Part shown: positions 1 to 7,404 of the stretch, one piece after another
Layout of the letters: every line of letters starts with the position of its first letter
Numbering within the stretch: position 1 is the stretch's first letter
Source of the DNA: Thermoplasmata archaeon
GTDB taxonomy: Archaea; Thermoplasmatota; Thermoplasmata; Thermoplasmatales; Thermoplasmataceae
Assembly: GCA_021847855.1 (NCBI GenBank)
Contig: JAJZOT010000068.1
Coordinates: 1-7,560, forward strand
Reading direction: 5' to 3'
DNA: 7,560 bases
Position numbers and translations under genes: made by a program
The notes under the pieces: generated by a model
Databases searched by the model: none
The model's input: the letters and a program-made list of their open reading frames with translations, nothing else
Told to the model about the DNA's origin: nothing

Positions 1-188
1 ATGTAACCCTTGACAGAAATGTTATCAAATTCAGGAAGGGTGAATTGATTCACACCGAGAATTCATATAAGTACGACCAGGTTGAGTTCGAGAAAATGGC
101 CAACAGGAATGGACTTTCTCTTGAAAAAGCATGGAAAGATCCTCGTGGGTATTTCGGCCTCTTTTTCCTCCGGAAAACGCAGGGATGA
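1..188 (+). CDS. EgtD-like histidine N-alpha-methyltransferase family protein, C-terminal part only
   Basis: This is the 3' end of a gene that starts before the window. The first complete codon is at position 3 and the TGA stop is at 186-188, giving 61 visible residues. The stretch GELIHTENSYKY (visible residues 13-24), then WKDPRGYFGLFFLR (44-57), resembles the C-terminal end of the Methyltransf_33 family (EgtD, Egt1 and relatives): a GE-I-TE-S-KY strand, a helix, then a final W-D-x-x-G-x-F-x-x-x-x-L strand. In EgtD these SAM-dependent enzymes trimethylate histidine to hercynine, the first step of ergothioneine synthesis. From memory, a Glu-x-Ser pair in that strand contacts the histidine imidazole, and E19 and S21 here would match it. 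The SAM-binding domain is outside the window, so the substrate is inferred and a relative acting on another amino acid is possible. The gene converges on atpI with 3 nt between stop codons and is probably unrelated to the ATPase. Confidence 0.75.
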   Translation, partial: VTLDRNVIKFRKGELIHTENSYKYDQVEFEKMANRNGLSLEKAWKDPRGYFGLFFLRKTQG

Positions 189-191
189 CCC

Positions 192-2192
192 TCATTTCTC
201 CTCTCGTTCGACTGTATATCTCCTTACCGAACGGAATGGCCTGAAATATTTTCCATTGCCGTTGTAGAATTTTGAAAAGAATTCTACATAAAGAAGCCTT
301 GCCCCCTGTATGCCCGGTTCAAATATTGCTATGACCAGGTTGAACAGCTGCCCGAATATGAGTATTAATATTCCCACAACAGCTAGAAGGGGTGATTTTT
401 CAACACCTTTCATGAATATGAGATCAATGACCTGTGCCAGCACAACAGATGCAAGAAGTATTCCAAGTATCCTGGTGTAGGAGAGCACATGGCTGATTAT
501 AGATGGTATCTCCATTGCTCCTCTTGCCTTTTCCGTGGCTATTACGGTTATGAGGCCTGCAAATATCAGGCCAACAGCTATGGGGGTGGTGAGGCTTACT
601 GCGGGATTAAGTGATGTGTTATGATGTATGAGATTCAGCCCAAATATGGCTATTCCCCATGCAAGCAATATCCATCCTATCTTACCGGCTGCTCCTCTTT
701 TATGTTTTCTTCCCATCTCATTGATAAAGCCCAGGATAAGCCCGAAGGTTACCATGGCAAGGCCTATGTAACCAGAAAACAGCAGAAGTTTTGGAATTAT
801 GATGCTGACATGGAAGATGACAGTTGGAGTTGGTGGGAAGGGACCAATGTGTGCCCCGGAAAAACCGGTAGATGTCTGGAAAAGTGTAACCGGAAGGATA
901 GGAAATCCGAAAAAGTTGTTGAACATAAGCCCAACTATTATTGCAAGTATTGAACCGGGAATCAGAGTTTTCCCAAGTATCCTGAGGGGATTCTTCCCAA
1001 GCACAGTAAGGGCAAATGAACTTAATTTTTTTGGAACCAGTGAGTGTGCCCTGGGATGATCAATCCTCTTCACCAGCCATAATGCACCAAGAAGTATTAT
1101 GAGCCCATAACCCCAGTCTCCAACCATTATCCCAAAGAAAATGGGAAAGATGATGGCAAAAATTACGGTTGGATCGAATTCGTTCGATTGCGGAAGTGAA
1201 TAGAATCTCACAAAGAACTCAAATACCCTGAATTTCCTGGGATTATTGAACAGGGTGGGAGGTTCTTCCTTTGTCTCAACGTTGCTTATGACAGATGCGC
1301 CGTCCGACGCCTTTTCAACGATTCCACTCAGTGTATTCACCTGTTTTGTTGGAATCCAGCCTTCCATAACAAATACATCTTTTGTTGATGAAAGTTTTTC
1401 GGATACATCCAGTTTTCTTGCCTCTATTTCCAGGGCTTCCCTGTACTGGACCACCTTCTGATAATACGATCGGGACATATCCATGAGATCTTCCCTGATT
1501 TCCTTGAGGTGGGATTCAGCCATGGTTTTCTTCTCAATCAGCATAGCCCTGTAATCTTGGGGTTTTCCTGACATAACAGGTATGTGTAGAATATCCAGTG
1601 AAAGGTCGCTTGCTGCCTTTCCAAAATCCGATTCCAGCCTTTCCGGAATCGAAACTATGAAATTTCCAGATGGCAAAGGGAAGACGGATGCGTCCGGAAT
1701 CCTCTGTTTTATTGCTTCTGGTGAAATTTTATCCTCCATTGAAATTGCAACATATGAGGTCACAAATGAATTGTTATATATTGAAAGATCGTAATTCAGC
1801 TCATCTATAAGATCCAGTGCATGGAGTCTCATTGAGATCTCCTTCAGTTCAGCCTGTATATCCGTTTCGGAATCCTTAAGTGATTCCAGATCCGAACCTA
1901 TGTTGATCTGTTCGGTCTCTTCAATAAGTTGTTCAGGGGAAGGAGTCTCCATTCTGCTGTTCACCTCCACAGGTGGGAGCATCATCTCATAACCCCTGAA
2001 TCTCTGGAGAAGTGTTGAGATCCTTCTGTACATATCGCCTGAAACTCCCCGATCCAGCATCTTTTCTATGGCAGGATCGACAGGTTCAAGCTGCAGGAAT
2101 CCGGCATCATGTATGGAGGTTATGATGGAGTGTCTCCTTGAATTGGATCCGATGATCCTGACCCTGGACATCTTCTCCGGATAAAGTACCAT
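192..2192 (-). CDS. atpI: A-type ATP synthase subunit I (membrane stator, a-subunit homologue)
   Basis: The 666-residue protein is full length for the V-type 116-kDa/subunit I family. It is the static membrane subunit that carries ions past the rotating proteolipid ring. Residues 1 to about 335 form the soluble N-terminal arm, with helical stretches around 85-130 and 215-270. The rest holds about eight hydrophobic segments, beginning with the family signature FPIFFGIMVGDWGYGL (349-364). SHVLSYTRILGI (567-578) contains R574, the probable counterpart of the essential half-channel arginine (Vph1 R735). GARLLYVEFFSKFY (630-643) contains R632, which matches the second arginine region (Vph1 R799). 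The ATG at 2192 lies 2 nt after the atpH stop. GAGG at 2203-2200 gives a 7-nt spacer, which supports this start. It is the last gene of the operon. The proteolipid gene that often follows subunit I in other euryarchaea is not here. Confidence 0.97.
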   Translation of the reverse strand: MVLYPEKMSRVRIIGSNSRRHSIITSIHDAGFLQLEPVDPAIEKMLDRGVSGDMYRRISTLLQRFRGYEMMLPPVEVNSRMETPSPEQLIEETEQINIGSDLESLKDSETDIQAELKEISMRLHALDLIDELNYDLSIYNNSFVTSYVAISMEDKISPEAIKQRIPDASVFPLPSGNFIVSIPERLESDFGKAASDLSLDILHIPVMSGKPQDYRAMLIEKKTMAESHLKEIREDLMDMSRSYYQKVVQYREALEIEARKLDVSEKLSSTKDVFVMEGWIPTKQVNTLSGIVEKASDGASVISNVETKEEPPTLFNNPRKFRVFEFFVRFYSLPQSNEFDPTVIFAIIFPIFFGIMVGDWGYGLIILLGALWLVKRIDHPRAHSLVPKKLSSFALTVLGKNPLRILGKTLIPGSILAIIVGLMFNNFFGFPILPVTLFQTSTGFSGAHIGPFPPTPTVIFHVSIIIPKLLLFSGYIGLAMVTFGLILGFINEMGRKHKRGAAGKIGWILLAWGIAIFGLNLIHHNTSLNPAVSLTTPIAVGLIFAGLITVIATEKARGAMEIPSIISHVLSYTRILGILLASVVLAQVIDLIFMKGVEKSPLLAVVGILILIFGQLFNLVIAIFEPGIQGARLLYVEFFSKFYNGNGKYFRPFRSVRRYTVEREEK

Positions 2193-2194
2193 TA

Positions 2195-2521
2195 TCAGTC
2201 CTCTTTAATATATTCCCTGAGAGCCTTCTCTACCATGTTTTCAATTTCCCTGTCACTGATTCTCAGGGAAAGTCTTGCCGCCTTCAATTTTCCTCTTTCC
2301 CTGATTTCCACGCATTTTTTATCAAGATCTGATTTGAATGATTCAATGTTCTTTCTGAATTTTTCCTGAGTTTTCAGGCTATAATTCTGGACTTCGGTTT
2401 CCAGATCCTTACTGAAATCTGACAGTCTCTCCTCGTATTCCCTGCGTGCTTTTGCTATTTCAATGTTTGAAGCATCCTCAGCTTCCCGAATCAGTTTAAG
2501 TTTTTCAAGATCGTCGGTCAT
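2195..2521 (-). CDS. atpH: A-type ATP synthase subunit H (peripheral stalk coiled coil)
   Basis: I place the start at the ATG at 2521-2519, giving 108 residues that begin MTDDLEKLKLIREAEDAS. Nearly the whole protein is charged and helical with heptad-like spacing, rich in Glu, Lys and Arg and without Pro or Gly except G79. This is typical of archaeal subunit H (about 100-110 residues), which pairs with subunit E to form the peripheral stalk that holds the A3B3 head still. The same frame is open upstream to an ATG at 2680, adding 53 residues. That extension is Ser/Cys/Asp-rich and not helical, and it overlaps a better-supported membrane-protein reading frame, so I reject it. The stop of that upstream gene and this start share a base (TAATG at 2523-2519), and GGGGTG just upstream is an SD-like sequence. 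The identification rests on length, coiled-coil character and the position directly before atpI, because this family is poorly conserved in sequence. Confidence 0.85.
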   Translation of the reverse strand: MTDDLEKLKLIREAEDASNIEIAKARREYEERLSDFSKDLETEVQNYSLKTQEKFRKNIESFKSDLDKKCVEIRERGKLKAARLSLRISDREIENMVEKALREYIKED

Positions 2522-2523
2522 TA
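2519..2523 (-). promoter_or_regulatory. TAATG stop/start overlap coupling the small ORF to atpH
   Basis: The TAA of the small membrane-protein gene and the ATG of atpH share one base. GGGGTG at 2532-2527 precedes the ATG with a 5-nt spacer. The arrangement matches the atpA/atpB junction and implies re-initiation by the same ribosome. Confidence 0.65.
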
Positions 2524-2694
2524 AAGCACCCCAGTTACAAACACCAGAAGAACTGCAGCGGTCAGGATCGGGTTCAGAACTAGAAAAATTGTTCGAATCC
2601 TCCTGAATTTTCTCAGCGCAGGATTTGATCTGAGCTGTTCCTTTGTGAAATAGCGTTCCTGAACCTTCCATGGTTTCCATGGCTGCCTATACAA
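2521..2694 (-). CDS. Small single-span membrane protein, possible AhaG/AtpG-like ATPase accessory subunit
   Basis: This 57-codon reading frame starts with TTG (2694-2692) and ends with TAA (2523-2521). GGAGG at 2708-2704 lies 9 nt before the TTG, and no ATG or GTG is available in this frame between the upstream in-frame stop (the TAA within the AT-rich stretch near 2733) and this TTG. The product begins with a basic, aromatic stretch (PWKPWK, residues 5-10) and KEQLRSNPALRKFRRIR (18-34). One hydrophobic helix, about residues 36-57, then runs to the C-terminus. The Arg/Lys cluster before the helix predicts an N-inside, C-outside orientation. It overlaps the end of atpD by 8 nt and the start of atpH by 1 nt, so it fits the coupled operon exactly. 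Methanosarcina operons carry a small gene ahaG after ahaD, so an analogous accessory or assembly subunit is plausible. That link is positional only and I do not recognise the sequence. Confidence 0.7.
   Translation of the reverse strand: MYRQPWKPWKVQERYFTKEQLRSNPALRKFRRIRTIFLVLNPILTAAVLLVFVTGVL
2665..2682 (-). repeat. Tandem 9-bp duplication encoding PWKPWK
   Basis: CCATGGAAA is followed directly by CCATGGAAG, two units identical at 8 of 9 bases. In the small membrane-protein frame they encode Pro-Trp-Lys twice, near the N-terminus. In the neighbouring frame they create two ATG codons (2680 and 2671) that can be mistaken for starts of atpH. Confidence 0.75.
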
Positions 2695-3334
2695 TTCCCA
2701 TCGCCTCCTTCTTCCTTTCCATCTTCTTTTTTATGAATTTCAAGGTTGCGAATGTATCTCTCTCTATCTCGTCGAGATGCATCCTGATGATCTTCGCAGT
2801 TCTCACCAGATCAGGTATGAGTATATTTTCTATTGCGTTTGATCTCCTTTTCGTCACATCAATCTCATGCAAAAGCTTCCTCATTGAGTTTTCCTTCTCA
2901 GCGATCTCGATTATTGACTGGAAAACCCTCTCAAATTTTTTAATTGAATCGTTAATTGAAACTGGAACTGAAATCGTGCGGTATACGTTGGAAAGAAGTG
3001 TCTGGCTGTAATTCATGGTGAGTTCAGGGATCTTCACACCCATGACATTCTTAACGCCAGAACCAACCTGCTGGTTTGCGGACATGTAAGCCACAGTTTC
3101 AAGCATCATTGGACCCTCTATGATCTCTGCCATCTTTATTGACTGTGTTGCATCTGCCACTTCCTGGCGAAGGTTTTCCCTCATTCCCCTGACCTGCCTG
3201 CTTATATTGAAGAATTCCAGAACCAGTGAAGATCTTTTCATTTTCAGCAGATCTAGACCTCTCTGTGCCAGTTTAATTCTCTTCTTGGTCTTTATGAGTT
3301 CAATCCTTGTAGGTCTTATATCCACTGATGGCAT
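2687..3334 (-). CDS. atpD: A-type ATP synthase subunit D (central stalk)
   Basis: The 215-residue protein has the usual subunit D length and pattern. Subunit D is the long coiled-coil axle that turns inside the A3B3 head, equivalent in role to F-type gamma. The N-terminal helix carries the family motif PTR (8-10) followed by QRGLDLLKMKR (24-34). The C-terminal helix carries RRSNAIEN (163-170), IPDL (173-176) and the DEIERD stretch (188-193), matching the conserved RR-NALE...P...ER pattern. A mixed central region (about 75-135) should form the globular foot. The ATG at 3334 lies 1 nt after the atpB stop, with a modest purine-rich AAGGA upstream. The last codons contain the SD of the next small gene and overlap it by 8 nt. 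The C-terminal tail is rich in Lys and Glu (IKKKMERKKEAM). Confidence 0.97.
   Translation of the reverse strand: MPSVDIRPTRIELIKTKKRIKLAQRGLDLLKMKRSSLVLEFFNISRQVRGMRENLRQEVADATQSIKMAEIIEGPMMLETVAYMSANQQVGSGVKNVMGVKIPELTMNYSQTLLSNVYRTISVPVSINDSIKKFERVFQSIIEIAEKENSMRKLLHEIDVTKRRSNAIENILIPDLVRTAKIIRMHLDEIERDTFATLKFIKKKMERKKEAMGIV
2704..2708 (-). promoter_or_regulatory. Shine-Dalgarno site for the small membrane-protein gene
   Basis: GGAGG, read on the minus strand inside the last codons of atpD, lies 9 nt before the TTG at 2694. It is among the strongest SD matches in the window and is what fixes this non-ATG start. It is also too far from the ATG at 2680 (23 nt) to serve the longer version of atpH. 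Confidence 0.6.
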
Positions 3335-3335
3335 G

Positions 3336-4718
3336 TTATTCCTTCTTCCATTTTCCGTACTTCGTGATGAAGTCTTTCTTCACTCTCTTCATGTCGCTTT
3401 CCGGCAGGCCTGACAGCAGTTCCCAGCCAAGATCAAGCGTGGTTTCAATGCTCCTGTCTTCATACACATCCTGGTTTATGAAACGCTTCTCGAATTCATC
3501 TGCAAATTTCAGATAAAGCCTGTCATTTGCCCCAAGTGCCTCTTCTCCCACTATTGCGCTCAGCGATCTGAGATCCTTGCCGTTCGCATATGCCGAATAG
3601 AGCTGATCAGCCACTCCCCTGTGATCCTCCCTGGTTCTTCCTGCACCTATTCCCTGATTCATGAGTCTTGACAGGGAGGGAAGAACGTCTATGGGTGGAT
3701 AAACACCCTTTCGAAGCAGATCCCTGCTCAGCACAGTCTGCCCTTCTGTTATATATCCGGTGAGATCAGGTATTGGGTTTGTTATGTCGTCACCCGGCAT
3801 TGTGAGAATTGGAATCTGTGTTATGGAACCGTTTTTGCCCTTTATCTTTCCGGCTCTTTCATAGATGGTGCTGAGATCAGTATACATGTATCCAGGAAAT
3901 CCTCTCCTTCCCGGAACCTCTTCCCTGGCCGATGATATCTCCCTCAGTGCCTCACAGTAATTGGTCATATCTGTAAGTATGACAAGTATGTGCATTTCCC
4001 TCTCATATGCAAGATATTCCGCCATTGTCAGAGCCATCTTTGGAAGAATTATCCTCTCCATGGAAGGGTCAGATGAAAGGTTCAGGAAAAGTGCCGCCCT
4101 GGAAAGTGCACCGGTACTCCTGAATTCGTTGATGAAATAGTTGGCCTCTTCGCTTGTTATTCCCATTGCACCGAACACAACTGCGAAATCCTCATCTTTT
4201 CCCACAACCTTGGCCTGTCTCGCAATCTGTGCGGCAAGTATGTTGTGCGGAAGACCTGATGATGAAAATATTGGAAGTTTCTGGCCCCTTACCAGAGTGT
4301 TCATTCCGTCTATGGCGGATATACCGGTCTGAATGAACTCTGATGGCTCCTCCCTGGAATAGGGATTGATTGCGTTACCCACAACCTCAACTTTCTCCCT
4401 GCTGATAATGGGTGCAAGTCCGTCAATAGGCTCGGCCAGGCCGTTGAATATTCTCCCCAGAACCTCATCCGAAACGTTTACCTGTGCTGTGTGCCCGAGG
4501 AACTTGACTTTTGTCTCACCAATGCCTATTCCTGAAGTTGGACCAAACACCTGTACCACAGCCAGACCTCTGGCTGTATCAAGCACCTGGCCAACCCTTG
4601 ATGAACCGTCAGGCATCTCTATCTGTACCAGTTCGTTATAAGCTGCATTTGCCACCTTCTCAACAAAGACAAGTGGTCCGCTTATCTGCGATATTGATCT
4701 GTAACTTATCTCAGCCAT
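3336..4718 (-). CDS. atpB: A-type ATP synthase subunit B (non-catalytic head subunit)
   Basis: The 460-residue protein is the regulatory, non-catalytic nucleotide-site subunit that alternates with A in the hexameric head. The N-terminal beta barrel is about residues 1-75. The position of the P-loop reads [12 protein letters not shown] (148-159) and lacks the GxxxxGKT motif, as expected for B and not for [18 protein letters not shown] (246-262), [23 protein letters not shown] (268-290) and [21 protein letters not shown] (346-366) are strongly conserved B-type blocks. R351 in the SLSR segment is the likely arginine finger reaching into the catalytic site on A. The start ATG overlaps the atpA stop as TAATG, with GGAGG 7 nt upstream (4730-4726). 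This gives equal A and B synthesis by coupling. I see no intein and no disruption. Confidence 0.98.
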   Translation of the reverse strand: MAEISYRSISQISGPLVFVEKVANAAYNELVQIEMPDGSSRVGQVLDTARGLAVVQVFGPTSGIGIGETKVKFLGHTAQVNVSDEVLGRIFNGLAEPIDGLAPIISREKVEVVGNAINPYSREEPSEFIQTGISAIDGMNTLVRGQKLPIFSSSGLPHNILAAQIARQAKVVGKDEDFAVVFGAMGITSEEANYFINEFRSTGALSRAALFLNLSSDPSMERIILPKMALTMAEYLAYEREMHILVILTDMTNYCEALREISSAREEVPGRRGFPGYMYTDLSTIYERAGKIKGKNGSITQIPILTMPGDDITNPIPDLTGYITEGQTVLSRDLLRKGVYPPIDVLPSLSRLMNQGIGAGRTREDHRGVADQLYSAYANGKDLRSLSAIVGEEALGANDRLYLKFADEFEKRFINQDVYEDRSIETTLDLGWELLSGLPESDMKRVKKDFITKYGKWKKE

Positions 4719-4730
4719 TACTGCGCCTCC
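4716..4730 (-). promoter_or_regulatory. SD plus TAATG coupling site at the atpA/atpB junction
   Basis: GGAGG (4730-4726), a 7-nt spacer, then TAATG (4720-4716), in which the atpA stop and atpB start share a base. It both fixes the atpB start and supports 1:1 production of the two head subunits. Confidence 0.7.
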
Positions 4731-7066
4731 GTCAGTTTTGCAACATCGTCTATGATCTCTTTCCTCAGCTGTTCCTGAAAGTCCGGGAACTTATCTTCGG
4801 GTACCTCTTTCATCCTGGATATTTTATCGCGTGAGGGCATGGATGACAGCTGCGTCATGGTGAATCCTTTGTCAAGTGCCACTATCTGCTGCCTTCCCAT
4901 CTCAAGAATCAGTGATATCATGCCGTACTGTTTTCCCATGGAACAATACTGGTCTATGTCATCAAATGCACTCTGCTGCAGGAAATCCTCCCTTATCATT
5001 CTCGCAATATCAAGGACTGATTTCTCCTTTTCTGGAAGAGCATCGAAGCCCACCAGCTGAACAACCTCCTGAAGTTCGGATTCCTTCTGCAGTATTCCCA
5101 TGGACTCCTTATATATGTTACCCCAGTCTTTGGCAATATTTTCAGAGTACCATTTAAGCAGATCGCCCTGGTAGAGAGAATAACTGTTGAGCCAGTTGAT
5201 TGAGGGGAAATGCCTTCTCGATGCCAGAGATGCGTCAAGTGCCCAGAAAACTCTTGTAACACGCAGGGTGTTCTGTGAAACGGGTTCAGATATATCTCCA
5301 CCCGGTGGTGAAACCGCTCCAACAATTGTAATTGAACCGATCCTTTCATCATTTGACTTTACTATTGCATTTCCCGAACGTTCATAGAATTCTGAAAGTC
5401 TTCTACCAAGATATGCGGGATAGCCTTCTTCTCCCGGCATCTCCTCAAGTCGGCCAGATATTTCACGAAGAGCCTCCGCCCATCGTGATGTGCTGTCAGC
5501 CATCAGAGCCACATTGTATCCCATATCCCTGTAATATTCTGCTATGGTTATTCCCGTATATATACTGGCTTCCCTGGCCGCCACTGGCATATTCGATGTA
5601 TTGGCAATGAGGACTGTTCTTTCCATCAGGGGTCTTCCACTGCGTGGATCCTGAAGTTCCGGAAAAGTTGTTAGAATCTCGGTCATCTCGTTTCCTCTTT
5701 CTCCACAACCCACATAAACAACAATATCACTGTCAGCCCACTTTGAAAGCTGGTGCTGAACTACAGTGTTGTGGAGCACTATCCATCCTTTTCCTCCGAT
5801 AAAGTTGCTTCCATAATCAGGAACCGAGAGATCATATACATATGTGTCTCCAATCTCAACGGAGATCTCTGTTACAGTATCAGGGAATAGCTGAAGTTCA
5901 ATGTTTGTATTTTCATAAAATATTTCCTGGGCCTGTTCAGTAAAAGATGATTGTGAACTGTGTATGGTGGGATTTTCCATCATATTTGACGGTGTTTTGG
6001 ATCCATTCACTCCTGCTGAGATGATCCTGTCACCCGGGCTTATGTTTATGGCCATTTTCTCCGAAATGGAACCGCAAGATTCAACAAACAGCTTATGTAT
6101 TGGCGTAACAGAAACTTCCCTTCCGGATTCAGTTCTGACGGTCACCATTGCACTGCTTTTTCCCTTATAGATAATAAGGCTCTTGCTCCTTACAACTTTC
6201 CCATCCATCATTGAGAAAAGGTTAACGGGTCTGGAAATTCTCACAATTTCTTCGTTGTCTCCAGTTTCTGTTACACCTTCGGACCTGAGTTTATTGAACA
6301 ACTGTTCTATTGGTATTTCTGTTCCGTCACCCAGCAAAACCGGTGTGTTGCCGGAAACACATTTTCCTGAACCGAATGGTCCGGGAACAGCCACAGTTCC
6401 ACCTTTTGCCACGGGGAAGAATGTATCTATCACCCTCTGGCCTGTGAGAAGAGGGATCTCGGGTGCAAGCTTCCTTTCGACTTTTCTTGCAACCCTGACC
6501 GGCCACTCCTGGCTCAGTTTTATGATTTTTTCCCCCTTTTCTGTTTTTATTTTTCCCACAACATCATTTACGGTGAATTTTCCAGATTTAATCTCTGAAA
6601 TCCTTCCTGAAACTCCAAAGGGCACCATAATCTTATGGTTTATAATCCCAGTTTCCTGTACCTCTCCAAGAATCTGTCCTTCAACCACTTCATCTCCTGG
6701 TTTGCATATTGCCCTGAAATCCCACTTCTTCTCTGTACTGAGTGGAGGTGCAGAATATCCTCTCTTTATGAAATCTCCGGTCTGATCCCTGATTACATCA
6801 AGTGGTCTCTGTATTCCGTCATATATTGATCCCAGAAGACCAGGGCCAAGAGCCACCGACAGAGGGTGATTCTCATTCACGACCTTTTCTCCCGGCTTAA
6901 TGCCACTTGTATCCTCATACACCTGTATTGTGGATCTGTTTCCTTCAATCTTTATGACTTCACCTATGAGGCCAATATCACCAACCCGAACAACATCATA
7001 CATCTTGATGTCTTCCAGGTCTTCTGCTATAACAACTGGTCCTGAAATCCTTGAAATTTTACCCAT
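4718..7066 (-). CDS. atpA: A-type ATP synthase catalytic subunit A precursor containing an intein
   Basis: The 782-residue precursor would give a 584-residue mature subunit after loss of residues 236-433, a normal length for archaeal A subunits. It hydrolyses or makes ATP in the head of the rotary enzyme. Residues 1-75 are the N-terminal barrel, followed by the A-specific bulge domain (about 110-190). The Walker A loop GPFGSGK (229-235) is joined after splicing to T434 to make [16 protein letters not shown] (454-461) carries the probable catalytic base E456. [22 protein letters not shown] (519-540) is the Walker B block with D524, followed by [14 protein letters not shown] (544-557) and [11 protein letters not shown] (586-596). 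The C-terminal helical domain is about 620-782. The ATG at 7066 lies 3 nt after the atpF stop, with GGTGA just upstream. The gene is intact, with no frameshift, but the enzyme is inactive until the intein is spliced. Confidence 0.98.
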   Translation of the reverse strand: MGKISRISGPVVIAEDLEDIKMYDVVRVGDIGLIGEVIKIEGNRSTIQVYEDTSGIKPGEKVVNENHPLSVALGPGLLGSIYDGIQRPLDVIRDQTGDFIKRGYSAPPLSTEKKWDFRAICKPGDEVVEGQILGEVQETGIINHKIMVPFGVSGRISEIKSGKFTVNDVVGKIKTEKGEKIIKLSQEWPVRVARKVERKLAPEIPLLTGQRVIDTFFPVAKGGTVAVPGPFGSGKCVSGNTPVLLGDGTEIPIEQLFNKLRSEGVTETGDNEEIVRISRPVNLFSMMDGKVVRSKSLIIYKGKSSAMVTVRTESGREVSVTPIHKLFVESCGSISEKMAINISPGDRIISAGVNGSKTPSNMMENPTIHSSQSSFTEQAQEIFYENTNIELQLFPDTVTEISVEIGDTYVYDLSVPDYGSNFIGGKGWIVLHNTVVQHQLSKWADSDIVVYVGCGERGNEMTEILTTFPELQDPRSGRPLMERTVLIANTSNMPVAAREASIYTGITIAEYYRDMGYNVALMADSTSRWAEALREISGRLEEMPGEEGYPAYLGRRLSEFYERSGNAIVKSNDERIGSITIVGAVSPPGGDISEPVSQNTLRVTRVFWALDASLASRRHFPSINWLNSYSLYQGDLLKWYSENIAKDWGNIYKESMGILQKESELQEVVQLVGFDALPEKEKSVLDIARMIREDFLQQSAFDDIDQYCSMGKQYGMISLILEMGRQQIVALDKGFTMTQLSSMPSRDKISRMKEVPEDKFPDFQEQLRKEIIDDVAKLTEAQ
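5768..6361 (-). other. Mini-intein in the AtpA P-loop (VMA-b site)
   Basis: The in-frame insertion covers AtpA residues 236-433 (198 aa), between GPFGSGK and [10 protein letters not shown]. Block A is [13 protein letters not shown] (intein 1-13) with nucleophile Cys1. Block B is [18 protein letters not shown] (76-93) with the T86-x-x-H89 motif. Block F is [16 protein letters not shown] (175-190). Block G ends GWIVLHN (192-198) with His197 and Asn198, and the +1 extein nucleophile is Thr434. All residues needed for standard class 1 protein splicing are present. Between blocks B and F there are about 80 residues of Ser/Glu/Asn-rich sequence with no LAGLIDADG motifs, so no homing endonuclease is evident and mobility is likely lost. 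Inteins of about 170 aa at this site are known to me in Thermoplasma, and this one is slightly longer. Confidence 0.95.
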
Positions 7067-7069
7067 AAT

Positions 7070-7396
7070 TCACCGTCCTATATCCACACCGAGAACCCTC
7101 TTGGCAAGCTGTGTAATGGATTCTTCCTCCTCGCTTCCAGGAAGAGGTATGAACACAACCACAGGCTTTGTTGAGGATTCCAGTTTTGAAATTAATTTAG
7201 CATCCATTTTTTTTCTCAAATTCTGCGATATCATCATGACCGAATACTTACCGGTTTTATAAATCTCCATAACCTTTTCCACACCTTTTTCATCATCCGC
7301 TATGAATGAGTCCTCAATACCTATGAGTCTGAATCCCAGGACTATATCTCTTTCGCCGATCACCGCAATATTTCCTGAAAATAGATTTTTTGCCAT
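7070..7396 (-). CDS. atpF: A-type ATP synthase subunit F (central stalk)
   Basis: The 108-residue protein matches the short archaeal/V-type subunit F family. This is a Rossmann-like subunit bound to D in the rotating central stalk. IAVIGERDIVLGFRLIGI (10-27) is the characteristic first strand-loop-helix, with the G-x-R-LxGI pattern. PVVVFIPLPGSEEEESI (78-94) followed by LAKRVLGVDIGR at the C-terminus matches the conserved IPgkeg...SI...l-kra-GvdI tail. The ATG at 7396 lies 8 nt after the atpC stop. GGTG at 7405-7402, overlapping that stop, gives a 5-nt spacer. The stop lies 3 nt before atpA. The gene order C-F-A-B-D is the standard archaeal core. Confidence 0.96.
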   Translation of the reverse strand: MAKNLFSGNIAVIGERDIVLGFRLIGIEDSFIADDEKGVEKVMEIYKTGKYSVMMISQNLRKKMDAKLISKLESSTKPVVVFIPLPGSEEEESITQLAKRVLGVDIGR

Positions 7397-7404
7397 ACTT
7401 ACAC

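Noticed and set aside
189..191. Terminator or promoter between the convergent genes
   Set aside because: Only 3 nt are available and no T-run or inverted repeat is evident on either side.
621..1059. Overlapping plus-strand frames of 110 and 86 codons antisense to atpI
   Set aside because: They run through the membrane domain of atpI, which carries clear family signatures. Their Trp/Cys-rich translations are not protein-like.
2670..3011. 113-codon plus-strand frame antisense to atpD, with hydrophobic stretches
   Set aside because: The hydrophobic look comes from reading the complement of Lys/Glu-rich coiled-coil codons, and atpD itself is well supported by family motifs.
4996..5352. 118-codon minus-strand frame inside atpA
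   Set aside because: It is an out-of-frame shadow of the conserved C-terminal part of AtpA, with no SD and no domain.
5768..6361. Possibility that the AtpA insertion is an intron or an assembly artefact
   Set aside because: It is in frame, ends precisely at a splice-motif boundary, and has all the intein blocks with conserved residues, so it acts at the protein level.
6183..6785. 200-codon open frame on the plus strand, antisense to atpA and its intein
   Set aside because: It lies wholly antisense to a strongly conserved gene. Its translation is Ser/Pro/Thr-rich with no recognisable domain, as expected for a mirror frame of Gly/Glu/Lys-rich coding sequence.
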